64,000 nucleotides of DNA from Arthrobacter hankyongi (GCF_022012395.1 NZ_JAKLTQ010000003.1:62001-126000); one strand, 5' to 3'; positions 35,697-45,832 are shown, counted from the first letter of the stretch. Notes: generated from the sequence alone by a model not told the origin. Made by a program: numbers and translations.

Positions 35697-36536
35697 ATGG
35701 GAATCCGTAAATACAAGCCGACCACCCCGGGCCGCCGTGGCTCGAGCGTGGCCGACTTCACCGAAATCACGCGGTCGACGCCGGAAAAGTCGCTGGTCCG
35801 CCCGCTGACCAAGACCGGCGGCCGCAACAACAGCGGTAAGATCACCACCCGGCACAAGGGCGGCGGCCACAAGCGCCAGTACCGTCTGATCGACTTCCGC
35901 CGCCACGACAAGGACGGCGTGCCGGCCAAGGTCGCGCACATCGAGTATGACCCGAACCGCACCGCCCGCATCGCGCTGCTCCACTACGTGGACGGCACCA
36001 AGCGCTACATCATCGCGCCGAACAAGCTGGCCCAGGGCGACATGGTCGAGGCCGGTCCGGACGCCGACATCAAGCCGGGTAACAACCTGCCGATGCGCAA
36101 CATCCCCGTGGGTACCGTGATCCACGCGGTGGAGCTGCGCCCGGGCGGCGGCGCCAAGATGGCCCGCTCCGCCGGTGCCTCCGTGCAGCTGGTTGCCAAG
36201 GAAGGCCGCTTCGCGCAGCTGCGCCTGCCTTCCGGCGAAATCCGCAACGTTGACGTGCGCTGCCGCGCCACCGTGGGCGAGGTCGGCAACGCCGAGCAGT
36301 CCAACATCAACTGGGGCAAGGCCGGCCGCCTGCGTTGGAAGGGTGTCCGCCCGACCGTCCGCGGTGTCGCCATGAACCCGGTCGACCACCCGCATGGTGG
36401 CGGTGAGGGCAAGACCTCCGGTGGCCGCCACCCGGTCAACCCGAACGGCAAGCCCGAGGGCCGCACCCGCCGCCCCAACAAGGAAAGCGACAAGCTCATT
36501 GTGCGTCGCCGTCGTACTGGCAAGAACAAGCGATAG
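35697..36536 (+). CDS. rplB: 50S ribosomal protein L2
   Basis: A 279-aa protein important for peptidyl transfer and subunit joining. It begins [21 protein letters not shown], and contains [21 protein letters not shown] and the functionally critical [16 protein letters not shown] with its invariant His. ACGAGGAAATAA precedes the ATG. Confidence 0.99.
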   Translation: MGIRKYKPTTPGRRGSSVADFTEITRSTPEKSLVRPLTKTGGRNNSGKITTRHKGGGHKRQYRLIDFRRHDKDGVPAKVAHIEYDPNRTARIALLHYVDGTKRYIIAPNKLAQGDMVEAGPDADIKPGNNLPMRNIPVGTVIHAVELRPGGGAKMARSAGASVQLVAKEGRFAQLRLPSGEIRNVDVRCRATVGEVGNAEQSNINWGKAGRLRWKGVRPTVRGVAMNPVDHPHGGGEGKTSGGRHPVNPNGKPEGRTRRPNKESDKLIVRRRRTGKNKR

Positions 36537-36548
36537 GAGCCTGGAAAC

Positions 36549-36830
36549 ATGCCACGCAGCCTGAAGAAAGGCCCCTTCGTCGACCAGCACCTCTTCCTGA
36601 AGGTCGCTGCCGAGAACGAAAAGGGCACCAAGAACGTCATCAAGACGTGGTCCCGCCGTTCGATGATCGTCCCCGACATGCTCGGGCACACGATCGCCGT
36701 ACACGACGGACGCAAGCACATTCCGGTGTTTGTCACCGAGTCGATGGTCGGGCACAAGCTCGGCGAATTCGCCCCGACGCGGACTTTCCGCGGCCATGTG
36801 AAGGACGACCGTAAGGGCAAGCGCCGCTAG
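36549..36830 (+). CDS. rpsS: 30S ribosomal protein S19
   Basis: A 93-aa head protein starting [19 protein letters not shown], with [22 protein letters not shown] and [15 protein letters not shown]. Usual length and position between rplB and rplV. Confidence 0.99.
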   Translation: MPRSLKKGPFVDQHLFLKVAAENEKGTKNVIKTWSRRSMIVPDMLGHTIAVHDGRKHIPVFVTESMVGHKLGEFAPTRTFRGHVKDDRKGKRR

Positions 36831-36868
36831 GCGCTGCTTTTACGGCAGAAGACGAGAGAAGGAAAGCA

Positions 36869-37234
36869 ATGGAAGCCAAGGCTATTGCGCGCCATATTCG
36901 CGTAACGCCTATGAAGGCCCGGCGCGTCGTCAACCTTGTTCGTGGCAAGCAGGCGAATGAGGCTCTGGCAATTCTGAAGTTTGCCCCGCAGGCAGCTTCG
37001 GAGCCGGTATCGAAGGTGCTCGCGTCGGCAGTTGCCAACGCCCGCGTCCTCGCAGACCGCGACGGCGTCGCCTTTGACGAGAGCGACCTCTACATCAGCG
37101 AGGCATTTGTTGATGAGGGTCCGACCATGAAGCGGTTCCAGCCGCGTGCCCAGGGCCGCGCGTTCCGCATCAAGAAGCGGACCAGCCACATCACGGTTGT
37201 CGTCGCCACCCCGGAGAAAGAGGAGGACCAGTAA
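36869..37234 (+). CDS. rplV: 50S ribosomal protein L22
   Basis: A 121-aa tunnel protein. It starts [27 protein letters not shown] and keeps the beta-hairpin tip segment [23 protein letters not shown] that faces the macrolide site, without visible deletions. Its stop abuts the rpsC GTG. Confidence 0.98.
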   Translation: MEAKAIARHIRVTPMKARRVVNLVRGKQANEALAILKFAPQAASEPVSKVLASAVANARVLADRDGVAFDESDLYISEAFVDEGPTMKRFQPRAQGRAFRIKKRTSHITVVVATPEKEEDQ

Positions 37235-38080
37235 GTGGGACAGAAAGTAAACCCGCACGGATTCCGACTCGGTATCACCACCGACCACGTTTCCCACTGG
37301 TTCGCCGACAGCAACAAGGCCGGCCAGCGCTACAAGGACTTCGTCCGTGAGGACGTCAAGATCCGCCAGCTCATGTCCACGGGCATGGAGCGCGCCGGTA
37401 TCGCCAGGGTGGAGATCGAGCGTACCCGTGACCGCGTCCGCGTGGACATCCACACGGCCCGTCCGGGCATCGTGATCGGCCGCCGCGGCGCCGAGGCGGA
37501 CCGCATCCGCGGCGAGCTGGAGAAGCTGACCGGCAAGCAGGTGCAGCTGAACATCCTCGAGGTCAAGAACCCCGAGATCGAAGCGCAGCTGGTAGCCCAG
37601 GGCGTGGCCGAGCAGCTGACCTCGCGCGTGGCCTTCCGCCGCGCCATGAAGAAAGCCATTCAGTCCGCGCAGCGCGCCGGTGCCAAGGGTATCCGCGTGC
37701 AGTGCTCGGGCCGTCTGGGCGGCGCCGAAATGAGCCGTTCGGAGTTCTACCGCGAAGGCCGTGTGCCCCTGCACACCCTGCGCGCGAACATCGACTACGG
37801 CTTCTTCGAGGCCAAGACCACCTTCGGCCGCATCGGCGTGAAGGTCTGGATCTACAAGGGCGACGTCACCGCCAAGGAACTGGCTGCCCAGCAGGCTGCC
37901 GCTCCGTCGTCCCGCGGCCGCGGCGACCGTCCGGGCCGCGGCCCGGCCGACCGTGGCGACCGTGGCGACCGTGGAGATCGCCGCCGTCGTACTGACCGCA
38001 ACGCTGCTCCGGCAGCCGAGGCCGCACCGGCCGCCGAGGCTGCCGCCGAGGCTCCGGCTGCAGAAGGAGGAGAGGCTTAA
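37235..38080 (+). CDS. rpsC: 30S ribosomal protein S3 with low-complexity C-terminal tail
   Basis: A 281-aa mRNA-entry-tunnel protein with KH domain ([19 protein letters not shown]). Residues 1-210 match the usual S3. After [16 protein letters not shown] the last ~65 residues form an Arg/Gly-rich then Ala/Glu-rich tail ([19 protein letters not shown] followed by [19 protein letters not shown]). E. coli S3 is 233 aa. Such tails occur in actinobacterial S3; the role is unknown. GTG start at 37235. Confidence 0.98.
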   Translation: MGQKVNPHGFRLGITTDHVSHWFADSNKAGQRYKDFVREDVKIRQLMSTGMERAGIARVEIERTRDRVRVDIHTARPGIVIGRRGAEADRIRGELEKLTGKQVQLNILEVKNPEIEAQLVAQGVAEQLTSRVAFRRAMKKAIQSAQRAGAKGIRVQCSGRLGGAEMSRSEFYREGRVPLHTLRANIDYGFFEAKTTFGRIGVKVWIYKGDVTAKELAAQQAAAPSSRGRGDRPGRGPADRGDRGDRGDRRRRTDRNAAPAAEAAPAAEAAAEAPAAEGGEA

Positions 38081-38497
38081 ATGCTTATCCCACGTCGAGT
38101 CAAGCACCGTAAGCAGCACCACCCGGGTCGTTCCGGCGCTGCTACCGGCGGCACCCAGGTCAGCTTCGGCGAGTGGGGTATCCAGGCGCTTACGCCCGCA
38201 TACGTCACCAACCGCCAGATCGAGGCAGCCCGTATTGCCATGACCCGCCACATCAAGCGTGGCGGCAAGGTCTGGATCAACATCTATCCGGACCGTCCGC
38301 TGACCAAGAAGCCTGCCGAAACCCGCATGGGTTCCGGTAAGGGTTCGCCGGAGTGGTGGGTTGCAAACGTCAAGCCGGGCCGGGTTCTGTTCGAACTCTC
38401 CGGTGTCAATGAAGAGGTAGCTCGCGAGGCCCTGCGCCTGGCGATCCACAAGCTGCCGTTGAAGGCACGCATTGTGCGTCGCGAGGGTGGTGAATAG
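38081..38497 (+). CDS. rplP: 50S ribosomal protein L16
   Basis: A 138-aa A-site-region protein beginning [23 protein letters not shown]. It contains [35 protein letters not shown] (in parts), the loop reaching the peptidyl-transferase centre. A GAAGGAGGAG ribosome-binding site lies inside the end of rpsC, 0 bases apart. Confidence 0.99.
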   Translation: MLIPRRVKHRKQHHPGRSGAATGGTQVSFGEWGIQALTPAYVTNRQIEAARIAMTRHIKRGGKVWINIYPDRPLTKKPAETRMGSGKGSPEWWVANVKPGRVLFELSGVNEEVAREALRLAIHKLPLKARIVRREGGE

Positions 38498-38499
38498 AC

Positions 38500-38826
38500 A
38501 TGGCAGTTGGTTCGAAGGAACTGGCATCCAAGCAGCTCGAGACTTTCGACAGTGAGCGTCTCGTAGAGGAACTGCGCAAGGCCAAGGAGGAGCTGTTCAA
38601 CCTCCGTTTCCAGTCCGCCACCGGGCAGCTGGAGAACCACGGCCGGCTCAAGGCCGTCAAGCGCGACATCGCCCGCATCTACACGGTGCTGCGCGAACGC
38701 GAGCTGGGCATCCGCCCCGAGGTCGAGGCTTCGGCCCAGGAGGCTCCGGCCGACAAGAAGGCAAAGAAGTCCAAGAAGGACGAGGAAGCCGCCGAGGCTC
38801 CCGCCGCCGAGGATGATGCCAAATGA
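38500..38826 (+). CDS. rpmC: 50S ribosomal protein L29 with C-terminal extension
   Basis: Residues 1-75 match L29 ([40 protein letters not shown], in parts, then VLRERELG). The remaining ~33 residues are Lys-rich then Ala/Glu-rich ([21 protein letters not shown]), making the protein 108 aa against 63-70 in most bacteria. Its stop overlaps the rpsQ start (ATGA). Confidence 0.97.
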   Translation: MAVGSKELASKQLETFDSERLVEELRKAKEELFNLRFQSATGQLENHGRLKAVKRDIARIYTVLRERELGIRPEVEASAQEAPADKKAKKSKKDEEAAEAPAAEDDAK

Positions 38827-39110
38827 GTGAGAAGGAAGCAGCTGTGACCCCAGCACAGGATCGTGGCACCCGGAAGACCCTGCGCGGCTACGTCGTGTCC
38901 GACAAGATGGACAAGACGATCGTCGTCGAGGTCGAGGACCGCGTGAAGCACGCCCTGTACGGCAAGGTTCTGCGCCGTAACTCCAAGGTCAAGGCGCACG
39001 ACGAGCAGAACAGCGCCGGCATCGGCGACCTGGTCGTCATCGCCGAGACCCGCCCGCTGTCCGCGACCAAGCGGTGGCGCCTGGTGGAGATCGTCGAAAA
39101 GGCCAAGTAG
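38823..39110 (+). CDS. rpsQ: 30S ribosomal protein S17
   Basis: A 95-aa OB-fold protein with [32 protein letters not shown], described in parts, and [28 protein letters not shown]. Last gene of the S10 operon; a hairpin-rich 449-base gap follows. Confidence 0.98.
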   Translation: MSEKEAAVTPAQDRGTRKTLRGYVVSDKMDKTIVVEVEDRVKHALYGKVLRRNSKVKAHDEQNSAGIGDLVVIAETRPLSATKRWRLVEIVEKAK

Positions 39111-39232
39111 TCCCCGCGGCTGCCCCTGAATCCGCTTCGCGGATCCGGGGGCCCCGGCCGCGTGGGCCCAGTGCAAGCTGTGCCGGGCCCGTCCGTGAAG
39201 GCGGGCGGGCCCGGTCCTCAGGTTTCCCGCCG

Positions 39233-39260
39233 GGCCGGCGGCGGTTTTCCGCCGCCGGCC
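39233..39260 (+). terminator. Perfect GC hairpin after the S10 operon
   Basis: GGCCGGCGGCGG (39233-39244) pairs perfectly with CCGCCGCCGGCC (39249-39260) around a TTTT loop. No U-tract follows, so it may act with the neighbouring hairpins or with Rho. Confidence 0.5.
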
Positions 39261-39363
39261 ACGGAGGGTTTGAAGGGGAGATTGTTCCCCTTGAAAATTA
39301 CGAGCCCCCGGCCGCGTGCCCGGCTGGAACCAGCCGGATTTCGTGTCCGGGGTGCCTTGGTAA

Positions 39364-39379
39364 TACACTAGTAATCTTG
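39364..39379 (+). promoter_or_regulatory. Predicted rplN (spc operon) -10 region
   Basis: TACACT (39364-39369) and TAATCT (39372-39377, then TG) both fit TAnnnT; TTCGTG at 39340-39345 is a weak -35 for the first. TAATCTTG is identical to the rpoB -10 region. Confidence 0.4.
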
Positions 39380-39559
39380 CCTGTGCCGTTTGGGAGGACT
39401 ATCCACCTTCCCGTCTGGACAGAACAGGCAAATTCCCGCAATCGCCTTCGGGCTTAGCGCTGACGCGCGGCCAGGGGGAGCCCGGTGCGGGGCCAACCCA
39501 TATCCGTTCCGCAAGGCTCAGAGTTGCTCTGAGAACCGGCGCGACGACAGGAGTAATAA

Positions 39560-39928
39560 GTGATTCAGCAGGAGTCGCGACTGAAGGTCGCCGACAACAC
39601 GGGTGCCAAGGAAATCCTCACCATCCGCGTTCTCGGTGGATCCGGCCGTCGCTACGCAGGCATTGGCGACGTCATTGTTGCCACCGTCAAGGATGCTATC
39701 CCGGGCGGCAACGTAAAGAAGGGTGACGTCGTCAAGGCGGTCGTCGTCCGTACCAAGAAGGAACGCCGCCGTGCGGACGGTTCCTACATCAAGTTCGACG
39801 AGAACGCCGCAGTGATCCTGAAGAACGACGGCGACCCCCGCGGTACCCGTATCTTCGGCCCGGTTGGGCGCGAGCTTCGCGATAAGAAGTTCATGAAGAT
39901 CATTTCGCTGGCTCCGGAGGTGCTGTAA
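39560..39928 (+). CDS. rplN: 50S ribosomal protein L14
   Basis: A 122-aa inter-subunit bridge protein, GTG start at 39560 with ACAGGAGTAATAA upstream. It begins [20 protein letters not shown] and has [22 protein letters not shown] and [23 protein letters not shown]. First gene of the spc operon. Confidence 0.99.
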   Translation: MIQQESRLKVADNTGAKEILTIRVLGGSGRRYAGIGDVIVATVKDAIPGGNVKKGDVVKAVVVRTKKERRRADGSYIKFDENAAVILKNDGDPRGTRIFGPVGRELRDKKFMKIISLAPEVL

Positions 39929-39930
39929 CC

Positions 39931-40293
39931 ATGGGCGCAAAGATCAAGAAGGGCGACCTGGTCCAGGTCATCACCGGTGCCACGCAGGTCCGCGGCGGCG
40001 ACCGCGGCAAGCAGGGCAAGGTCCTGAAGGTGTTCCCGGAGACCAACCGCGTGCTGGTCGAGGGCATCAACCGCGTCACCAAGCACACCAAGGTCGGCCA
40101 GTCCTCCCGCGGTACCAAGACCGGCGGCATCGAGGTTGTTGAAGCCCCGCTGCACGTCTCCAACGTCGCCATCGTCGACCCGGAGACCAAGAAGCCGACC
40201 CGCGTCGGCTTCCGGCTGGAGACCGTCGAGAAGGACGGCGTACAGAAGACCGTGCGTGTTCGCTACGCCAAGGCTTCCGGAAAGGCACTCTAA
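39931..40293 (+). CDS. rplX: 50S ribosomal protein L24
   Basis: A 120-aa KOW-domain protein ([35 protein letters not shown], in parts; then [20 protein letters not shown]). It initiates 50S assembly. Its stop overlaps the rplE ATG. Confidence 0.98.
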   Translation: MGAKIKKGDLVQVITGATQVRGGDRGKQGKVLKVFPETNRVLVEGINRVTKHTKVGQSSRGTKTGGIEVVEAPLHVSNVAIVDPETKKPTRVGFRLETVEKDGVQKTVRVRYAKASGKAL

Positions 40294-40862
40294 TGACTGA
40301 AGCAGCTGTGAAGATCCAGCCGCGCCTGAAGGCCAAGTACGCCGGCGAAATCCGCGAATCCCTGCAGCAGGAATTCAAGTACGCCAACGTCATGCAGATC
40401 CCGCGCCTGGTCAAGGTCGTGGTGAACATGGGTGTCGGCGATGCCGCCAAGGATTCCAAGCTGATCGACGGCGCCGTGCGCGACCTGACCGAGATCACCG
40501 GCCAGAAGCCCATGGTCACCAAGGCCCGCAAGTCCATCGCCCAGTTCAAGCTGCGCGAAGGCATGCCGATCGGTACGCACGCCACGCTGCGCGGCGACCG
40601 GATGTGGGAATTCGTGGACCGCCTGGTCACGCTCGCCCTGCCGCGTATCCGCGACTTCCGCGGTCTGAACGGCAAGCAGTTCGACGGCAACGGCAACTAC
40701 ACCTTCGGTCTGACCGAACAGTCCATGTTCCACGAGATCGATCAGGACAAGATCGACCGTGTGCGCGGTATGGACATCACCGTGGTGACCACCGCCAAGA
40801 CCGACGACGAAGGCCGCGCGCTGCTCAAGGCGCTGGGCTTCCCGTTCAAGACCGAAGATTAA
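40293..40862 (+). CDS. rplE: 50S ribosomal protein L5
   Basis: A 189-aa 5S rRNA-binding protein. Key segments are [43 protein letters not shown] and [21 protein letters not shown]. It is coupled to rplX (TAATG). No S14 gene follows, unlike many bacteria. Confidence 0.99.
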   Translation: MTEAAVKIQPRLKAKYAGEIRESLQQEFKYANVMQIPRLVKVVVNMGVGDAAKDSKLIDGAVRDLTEITGQKPMVTKARKSIAQFKLREGMPIGTHATLRGDRMWEFVDRLVTLALPRIRDFRGLNGKQFDGNGNYTFGLTEQSMFHEIDQDKIDRVRGMDITVVTTAKTDDEGRALLKALGFPFKTED

Positions 40863-40870
40863 TCTAACTA

Positions 40871-40903
40871 CGTAACAGGTCCGGTTCCTAGGAAACCGTT
40901 ACG
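40871..40903 (+). other. Hairpin in the rplE-rpsH gap
   Basis: CGTAAC (40871-40876) pairs with GTTACG (40898-40903), with a second helix inside (GGTT 40883-40886 with AACC 40894-40897). It occupies most of the 59-base spacer where an S14 gene sits in other bacteria. No U-tract. Confidence 0.45.
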
Positions 40904-40921
40904 AGAAAGGGCAAGAGCCCA

Positions 40922-41323
40922 ATGACTATGACAGATCCTGTCGCAGACATGCTGACGCGTCTGCGCAATGCAAACTCGGCATACCACGACACCGTGTCCA
41001 TGCCGTACAGCAAGCTGAAGGCACGCGTGGCCGACATCCTGAAGGCAGAAGGCTACATCGCCGGCTGGAAGGAAGAGGAAGCCGAGGGCGGCTTCAAGAA
41101 GCTGACCATCGACCTGAAGTTCGGGCCGAACCGCGAGCGTTCCATCGCCGGCATCCGCCGCATCTCCAAGCCCGGTCTGCGTGTTTACGCGAAGTCCACC
41201 AACCTGCCGCGTGTGCTCGGTGGCCTGGGTATCGCAATCCTGTCCACCTCTTCCGGGCTGATGACTGATCGTCAGGCCGGCAAGAAGGGCGTGGGCGGCG
41301 AAGTCCTCGCGTACGTCTGGTAA
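40922..41323 (+). CDS. rpsH: 30S ribosomal protein S8
   Basis: A 133-aa protein: [22 protein letters not shown], and the C-terminal [29 protein letters not shown] 40922 follows GAAAGGG; the ATG at 40928 is a possible alternative. It binds the central domain of 16S rRNA. Confidence 0.98.
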   Translation: MTMTDPVADMLTRLRNANSAYHDTVSMPYSKLKARVADILKAEGYIAGWKEEEAEGGFKKLTIDLKFGPNRERSIAGIRRISKPGLRVYAKSTNLPRVLGGLGIAILSTSSGLMTDRQAGKKGVGGEVLAYVW

Positions 41324-41341
41324 CGGGAAGGAAAGAGAATA

Positions 41342-41878
41342 ATGTCACGTATTGGACGTCTCCCCATCACCGTTCCCGCCGGCGTCGATGTCAAGATCGA
41401 CGGCAACGTCGTCTCCGTCAAGGGCGCCAAGGGCGAACTGACCCACGAGGTCGCTTCCCCGATCGCGGTCTCGCTGGACGAGAACACCCTGACGGTTTCC
41501 CGCCCGAACGACGAGCGCGCTTCCCGCTCGCTGCACGGCCTGACCCGCACCCTGATCAGCAACATGATCATCGGTGTGACCGAAGGCTACGAAAAGAAGC
41601 TTGAGATCGTCGGCACCGGTTACCGTGTGCAGGCCAAGGGTTCGGACCTCGAGTTCGCCCTGGGCTTCAGCCACCCGGTGAACGTGGCGGCTCCCGAGGG
41701 CATCAGCTTTGCCGTCGAGGGTCCGACCAAGCTCACCGTCTCTGGCATCAGCAAGCAGCAGGTCGGCGAGGTCGCTGCCAACATCCGCAAGCTGCGCAAG
41801 CCGGACCCTTACAAGGGCAAGGGCATCCGTTACGCCGGCGAAGTTATCCGCCGCAAGGTCGGAAAGGCTGGTAAGTAA
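41342..41878 (+). CDS. rplF: 50S ribosomal protein L6
   Basis: A 178-aa protein with two L6 repeats. It begins [21 protein letters not shown] and includes [23 protein letters not shown] and the signature [19 protein letters not shown]. Two bases before rplR. Confidence 0.99.
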   Translation: MSRIGRLPITVPAGVDVKIDGNVVSVKGAKGELTHEVASPIAVSLDENTLTVSRPNDERASRSLHGLTRTLISNMIIGVTEGYEKKLEIVGTGYRVQAKGSDLEFALGFSHPVNVAAPEGISFAVEGPTKLTVSGISKQQVGEVAANIRKLRKPDPYKGKGIRYAGEVIRRKVGKAGK

Positions 41879-41880
41879 TC

Positions 41881-42264
41881 ATGGCGATCAGCATCAACAA
41901 GAAGCGCTCGTCCAAGAGCAAGTCCGCTGCCCGTGGACGCCGCCACCTGCGCGTGCGCAAGCGCGTCTCCGGTACCGCGGTCCGTCCGCGCCTGGTGGTC
42001 ACCCGCTCGGCACGCCACATGTTCGTCCAGGTAGTCGACGACACCAAGGGTGTGACCGTGGCCTCGGCGTCCACCATGGAAGCCGACCTGCGCGCCTTCG
42101 AAGGCGACAAGACGGCCAAGGCCAAGCGCGTGGGCGGCCTCGTCGCCGAGCGTGCCAAGGCTGCCGGCATTGAAGCAGTCGTCTTCGACCGCGGCGGCAA
42201 CAAGTACCACGGCCGGGTGGCCGCGGTGGCCGACGGCGCACGTGAAGGTGGGCTGGCCCTGTGA
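41881..42264 (+). CDS. rplR: 50S ribosomal protein L18
   Basis: A 127-aa 5S rRNA-binding protein: [23 protein letters not shown], and C-terminal [28 protein letters not shown]. Its TGA overlaps the rpsE GTG. Confidence 0.99.
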   Translation: MAISINKKRSSKSKSAARGRRHLRVRKRVSGTAVRPRLVVTRSARHMFVQVVDDTKGVTVASASTMEADLRAFEGDKTAKAKRVGGLVAERAKAAGIEAVVFDRGGNKYHGRVAAVADGAREGGLAL

Positions 42265-42983
42265 CCGCTGAGAATAACGAAAAGGATACTCAGGTGACTG
42301 AAGCAACTGAGACCACCGCTGCCGCCGGTTCGGCGGAGGGCACCGTCTCTGCGGCGTCTTCCCAGGATGAGCGCCGCGGCGGACGCCGTGGCGAGCGCGG
42401 CGACCGTGGCGGCCGCGGCGAGCGTGGCGGCCGTGGCGGCCGCGACGGCGGGCGCGACGCCGAGAAGGACAAGTTCCTCGAGCGCGTCGTGACCATCAAC
42501 CGCGTGGCCAAGGTCGTCAAGGGCGGCCGGCGCTTCAGCTTCACTGCCCTGGTGGTTGTCGGCGACGGCAACGGCCTGGTCGGCGTGGGTTACGGCAAGG
42601 CCAAGGAAGTTCCCGCGGCCATCGCCAAGGGCGTCGAGGAAGCCAAGAAGTCCTTCTTCCGCGTCCCGATCATCGCCGGCACGGTGCCCCACCGTGTCCA
42701 GGGCGAGGCTGCCGCAGGCGTGGTCATGCTGCGTCCGGCGGCAGCCGGTACCGGTGTTATCGCCGGTGGTCCGGTCCGCGCCGTGCTCGAGTGCGCCGGG
42801 GTGCACGATGTGCTCTCCAAGTCGCTGGGTTCCTCCAACGCGATCAACATCGTGCACGCCACCGTCGACGCGCTGCGCCGGCTGGAAGAGCCGCAGGCAG
42901 TGGCTGCCCGCCGCGGCCTGCCGCTGGATGAGGTTGTTCCGGCGAATCTGCTCCGCAATCTCCAGCAGAAGGCAGGTGCGTAA
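42261..42983 (+). CDS. rpsE: 30S ribosomal protein S5 with Arg/Gly-rich N-terminus
   Basis: A 240-aa protein (E. coli 167 aa). Residues ~1-68 are an acidic/Thr-rich stretch then an RGG-like region ([20 protein letters not shown]). The S5 core starts [20 protein letters not shown] and includes [20 protein letters not shown] and [23 protein letters not shown] 42261 overlaps the rplR stop; GTG 42294 is an alternative start, 11 codons later. The ram/fidelity region looks normal. Confidence 0.97.
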   Translation: MTAENNEKDTQVTEATETTAAAGSAEGTVSAASSQDERRGGRRGERGDRGGRGERGGRGGRDGGRDAEKDKFLERVVTINRVAKVVKGGRRFSFTALVVVGDGNGLVGVGYGKAKEVPAAIAKGVEEAKKSFFRVPIIAGTVPHRVQGEAAAGVVMLRPAAAGTGVIAGGPVRAVLECAGVHDVLSKSLGSSNAINIVHATVDALRRLEEPQAVAARRGLPLDEVVPANLLRNLQQKAGA

Positions 42984-43195
42984 TGACTACGCGTAAGAAT
43001 CTGGCTCCGTCCGACGCGAAGCTGGAAATCACCCAGATCAAGTCCGTCATTGGCGGCAAGCAGAACCACCGCGACACCCTGCGGTCACTGGGTCTGAAGC
43101 GCATCGGCCACACCGTGGTCCGCAGCGCCGACGCCGTGACCGTGGGCATGGTGAACACTGTTTCCCACCTGGTGAAGGTCGAGGAGGCGAAGTAG
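42983..43195 (+). CDS. rpmD: 50S ribosomal protein L30
   Basis: A 70-aa protein with [32 protein letters not shown], described in parts. The ATG overlaps the rpsE stop. Usual length. Confidence 0.98.
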   Translation: MTTRKNLAPSDAKLEITQIKSVIGGKQNHRDTLRSLGLKRIGHTVVRSADAVTVGMVNTVSHLVKVEEAK

Positions 43196-43197
43196 AG

Positions 43198-43653
43198 ATG
43201 GCACAAGAGAACAACACTCTGAAGGTCCACCACCTGCGTCCTGCCCCCGGTGCCAAGACCTCCAAGACCCGCGTTGGTCGTGGTGAAGGCTCCAAGGGTA
43301 AGACCGCCGGCCGTGGTACCAAGGGCACCAAGGCCCGTTACCAGGTCAAGGCCGGCTTCGCGGGCGGGCAGCTGCCGCTGCACATGCGCCTGCCGAAGCT
43401 GCGCGGGTTCAAGAACCCGTTCCGGGTCGAGTACCAGGTGGTCAACCTGGACAAGCTCAGCGAGCTGTTCCCGGAAGGCGGCGACGTGACCGTCGAGGCC
43501 CTGGTGGCCAAGGGCGCGGTCCGCAAGAACCAGCCCGTGAAGGTCCTGGGCACCGGCGACATCACCGTCAAGGTCGATGTGAAGGTCGACGCCTTCTCCG
43601 CCAGCGCTGCTGAGAAGATCGCCGCCGCCGGCGGTTCGGCGACGGAGCTCTAA
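43198..43653 (+). CDS. rplO: 50S ribosomal protein L15
   Basis: A 151-aa protein: [40 protein letters not shown] (in parts) and [20 protein letters not shown]. Two bases after rpmD. It is followed by a strong hairpin, so it probably ends the spc transcript. Confidence 0.99.
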   Translation: MAQENNTLKVHHLRPAPGAKTSKTRVGRGEGSKGKTAGRGTKGTKARYQVKAGFAGGQLPLHMRLPKLRGFKNPFRVEYQVVNLDKLSELFPEGGDVTVEALVAKGAVRKNQPVKVLGTGDITVKVDVKVDAFSASAAEKIAAAGGSATEL

Positions 43654-43685
43654 GCTCCCGGTCCCGGATCTTCCACCGCACCCAT

Positions 43686-43727
43686 GAGGCTCCCGCGAGC
43701 CGGCTGACGCCGGTTCGCGGGAGCCTC
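43686..43727 (+). terminator. Hairpin after rplO
   Basis: A stem of about 19 bp (43686-43704 with 43709-43727) with one G-T wobble and a TGAC loop. There is no real U-tract, so termination may be partial or Rho-assisted. A new -10 region follows before secY. Confidence 0.7.
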
Positions 43728-43763
43728 CGGTGCTTAACGCACGGCCCCGGCGGGGCCACCGGT

Positions 43764-43795
43764 TTAATCAGGATGCGGCGGAACCGATAGACTCG
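43764..43795 (+). promoter_or_regulatory. Predicted secY promoter
   Basis: TAGACT at 43788-43793 (then CG) matches TAnnnT. TTAATC at 43764-43769 is a weak -35 at 18 bases. It lies after the rplO hairpin and 52 bases before the secY start. Confidence 0.45.
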
Positions 43796-43844
43796 GTAGT
43801 TGTGACTTGCCGCCATCGGGCATCAAAGAAATTCAGGAGGACGC

Positions 43845-45158
43845 TTGCTTAGCGCAATTGGCCGGGTATTCCGGACGCCGGACTTGCGACGCAAGTTGTT
43901 GTTCACACTCGGAATCATCACCATCTACCGCCTGGGTGCCTTCATCCCGGCCCCGGGCGTCGATTACGGGAACGTGCAGCAATGCTTGGCGTTGGGCAAC
44001 ACCAGCGGCGGACTCTACCAGTTCGTCAATCTCTTCAGCGGCGGTGCGCTGCTGCAGGTGTCCATCTTCGCCCTGGGCATCATGCCCTACATCACCGCGA
44101 GCATCATCGTCCAGCTGCTGCGGGTGGTCATTCCCCGTTTCCAGGAGCTGCACGAAGAAGGCGCCCAGGGCCAGTCCAAGCTCACCCAGTACACCCGCTA
44201 CCTGACCATCGCGCTGGGCCTGCTCAACGCCACCACGCTGGTCTCGCTGGCCCGCAGCGGGGCGCTGCTGGGCAACTGCCCGGTGCCGCTGATCCCGGAC
44301 GACAACCTGGTCACCATCATCCTGCTGATCATCACCCTCACCGCCGGCACCGGCATGATCATGTGGATGGGCGAGCTGGTCACCGAAAAGGGCGTCGGCA
44401 ACGGCATGTCCATCCTGATCTTCGTTTCCATCGCCGCCGGCTTCCCCAATGCGATCGGCGAGATCCTCACCGCCCAGGGCGTCAATGTCTTCCTCGGCGT
44501 GCTGGTGGTGGGCCTGTTCGTGATCGCCGCGGTGATCTTCGTCGAGCAGTCCCAGCGCCGCATCCCGGTGCAGTACGCCAAGCGCATGGTTGGCCGCCGC
44601 ACGCTGGGCGGAACCAGCACCTACATCCCGATCAAGGTGAACATGGCCGGCGTCATTCCGGTCATCTTCGCCTCGTCGATGCTCTACCTGCCGTCCCTGA
44701 TCGCCCAGTTCAACACGCCCACGGACGGCACGACGCCGCCGCCGGAATGGGTGAACTGGATCAACACCTACCTGGTCCGGGGCGACCACCCGCTGTACAT
44801 GGCGCTCTACTTCGCCATGATCGTTTTCTTCACCTACTTCTACGTGGCGATCACCTTCAACCCGACCGAGGTCGCGGAAAACATGAAGAAGTACGGCGGC
44901 TTCATCCCGGGAATCCGGGCCGGCCGTCCGACCGCCGACTACCTCGAGTATGTGCTCTCACGGATCACGTTGCCCGGAGCGCTCTACCTGGGGTTGATTG
45001 CCCTGATTCCGCTGATGGCCCTGGTGCTGATCAACGCGAACCAGAGCTTCCCGTTCGGCGGCACCTCTATCCTCATCATGGTTGGCGTGGGGCTGGAGAC
45101 GGTGAAGCAGATTAATGCCCAGCTACAGCAACGGCACTACGAAGGACTACTGCGATGA
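43845..45158 (+). CDS. secY: Protein translocase subunit SecY
   Basis: The 437-aa channel subunit of the Sec translocon, with ten membrane segments. The start is TTG 43845, 4 bases after CAGGAGG, giving MLSAIGRVFRTPDLRRKLLFTL. Conserved parts include FIPAPGVDY, the plug and gate region NLFSGGALLQVSIFALGIMPYITASI (in parts), GVGNGMSILIF and FNPTEVAENMKKYGGFIPGIRAG. Its stop overlaps the adk ATG. Confidence 0.98.
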   Translation: MLSAIGRVFRTPDLRRKLLFTLGIITIYRLGAFIPAPGVDYGNVQQCLALGNTSGGLYQFVNLFSGGALLQVSIFALGIMPYITASIIVQLLRVVIPRFQELHEEGAQGQSKLTQYTRYLTIALGLLNATTLVSLARSGALLGNCPVPLIPDDNLVTIILLIITLTAGTGMIMWMGELVTEKGVGNGMSILIFVSIAAGFPNAIGEILTAQGVNVFLGVLVVGLFVIAAVIFVEQSQRRIPVQYAKRMVGRRTLGGTSTYIPIKVNMAGVIPVIFASSMLYLPSLIAQFNTPTDGTTPPPEWVNWINTYLVRGDHPLYMALYFAMIVFFTYFYVAITFNPTEVAENMKKYGGFIPGIRAGRPTADYLEYVLSRITLPGALYLGLIALIPLMALVLINANQSFPFGGTSILIMVGVGLETVKQINAQLQQRHYEGLLR

Positions 45159-45730
45159 CACGAATGCTCATTATTGGCCCGCCCGGATCCGGCAAGGGGA
45201 CCCAGGCATCACGTATTTCCGAGCGCCTGGCCATCGTTGCCATCTCCACCGGGGATATCTTCCGCGCCAACGTCAAGGAAGAGACCCCGCTGGGACTGGA
45301 GGCGAAGAAGTACATCGATAATGGCGACTTTGTGCCCGACAGCGTCACGAACAACATGGTGCGCGACCGGCTGGCCCAGCCCGATGTCCAGGACGGCTTC
45401 CTGCTGGACGGCTACCCCCGCACCGGCGCCCAGGTGGACGAACTGGACTCGATCCTGGCCGGGAACGGCGAGAAGCTCGATGTCGTGCTCCAGCTGACCG
45501 CCGACGACGAGGAACTGGTGCGCCGGCTGCTCTCCCGGGCGGAGCTGGAAGGCCGCGCGGACGACACCGAGAACGTCATCCGCCACCGCCTGGACCTGTA
45601 CCACGAGCAGACCGAGGCAGTGGTTTCCCGCTACGTGGACCGGGGCATCGTGGCCAAGGTCGACGGCATCGGGGCCATCGACGAGGTCACCGACCGCATC
45701 ATGGAAGCGCTCAAGAGCGTCACCGCCTGA
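45155..45730 (+). CDS. adk: Adenylate kinase (short form)
   Basis: A 191-aa enzyme catalysing ATP + AMP to 2 ADP. It has the P-loop GPPGSGKGTQ near residue 8, FLLDGYPRTGAQ, and RHRLDLYHEQTEAVV. It lacks the inserted zinc-type LID domain, so it is the short class common in actinobacteria. Coupled to secY by an ATGA overlap. Confidence 0.98.
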   Translation: MTRMLIIGPPGSGKGTQASRISERLAIVAISTGDIFRANVKEETPLGLEAKKYIDNGDFVPDSVTNNMVRDRLAQPDVQDGFLLDGYPRTGAQVDELDSILAGNGEKLDVVLQLTADDEELVRRLLSRAELEGRADDTENVIRHRLDLYHEQTEAVVSRYVDRGIVAKVDGIGAIDEVTDRIMEALKSVTA

Positions 45731-45741
45731 ACACCGCACCA

Positions 45742-45832
45742 GCAGGCCCCGTTGTTCCGGACAGCCCCGCTCGCTGCCGCGTGGAGATCAAGCCGCGTAG
45801 CGACGCAGCGGGAAACCGGACACGGGGCCTGC
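45742..45832 (+). other. Long-range inverted repeat in the adk-map gap
   Basis: GCAGGCCCCG (45742-45751) is exactly complementary to CGGGGCCTGC (45823-45832). Inside, TTCCGG (45755-45760) can pair with the CCGGA near 45817. The ~90-nt element fills most of the 128-base leader before map; it may be a structured 5'UTR or a terminator. Confidence 0.5.

Larger units (their letters stand above)
39111..39559 (+). promoter_or_regulatory. Gap between S10 and spc operons: hairpins then promoter
   Basis: No gene is seen in these 449 bases. It holds ATCCGC-TTC-GCGGAT inside a C/G-rich helix (about 39125-39152), a perfect 12-bp stem at 39233-39260 and AAGGGGA/TCCCCTT (39273-39292). A -10-like TAATCTTG (39372-39379) near TACACT (39364-39369) follows. 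S10 transcription probably ends here and rplN starts a new transcript with a ~175-nt leader. Short upstream ORFs here lack support. Confidence 0.55.
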
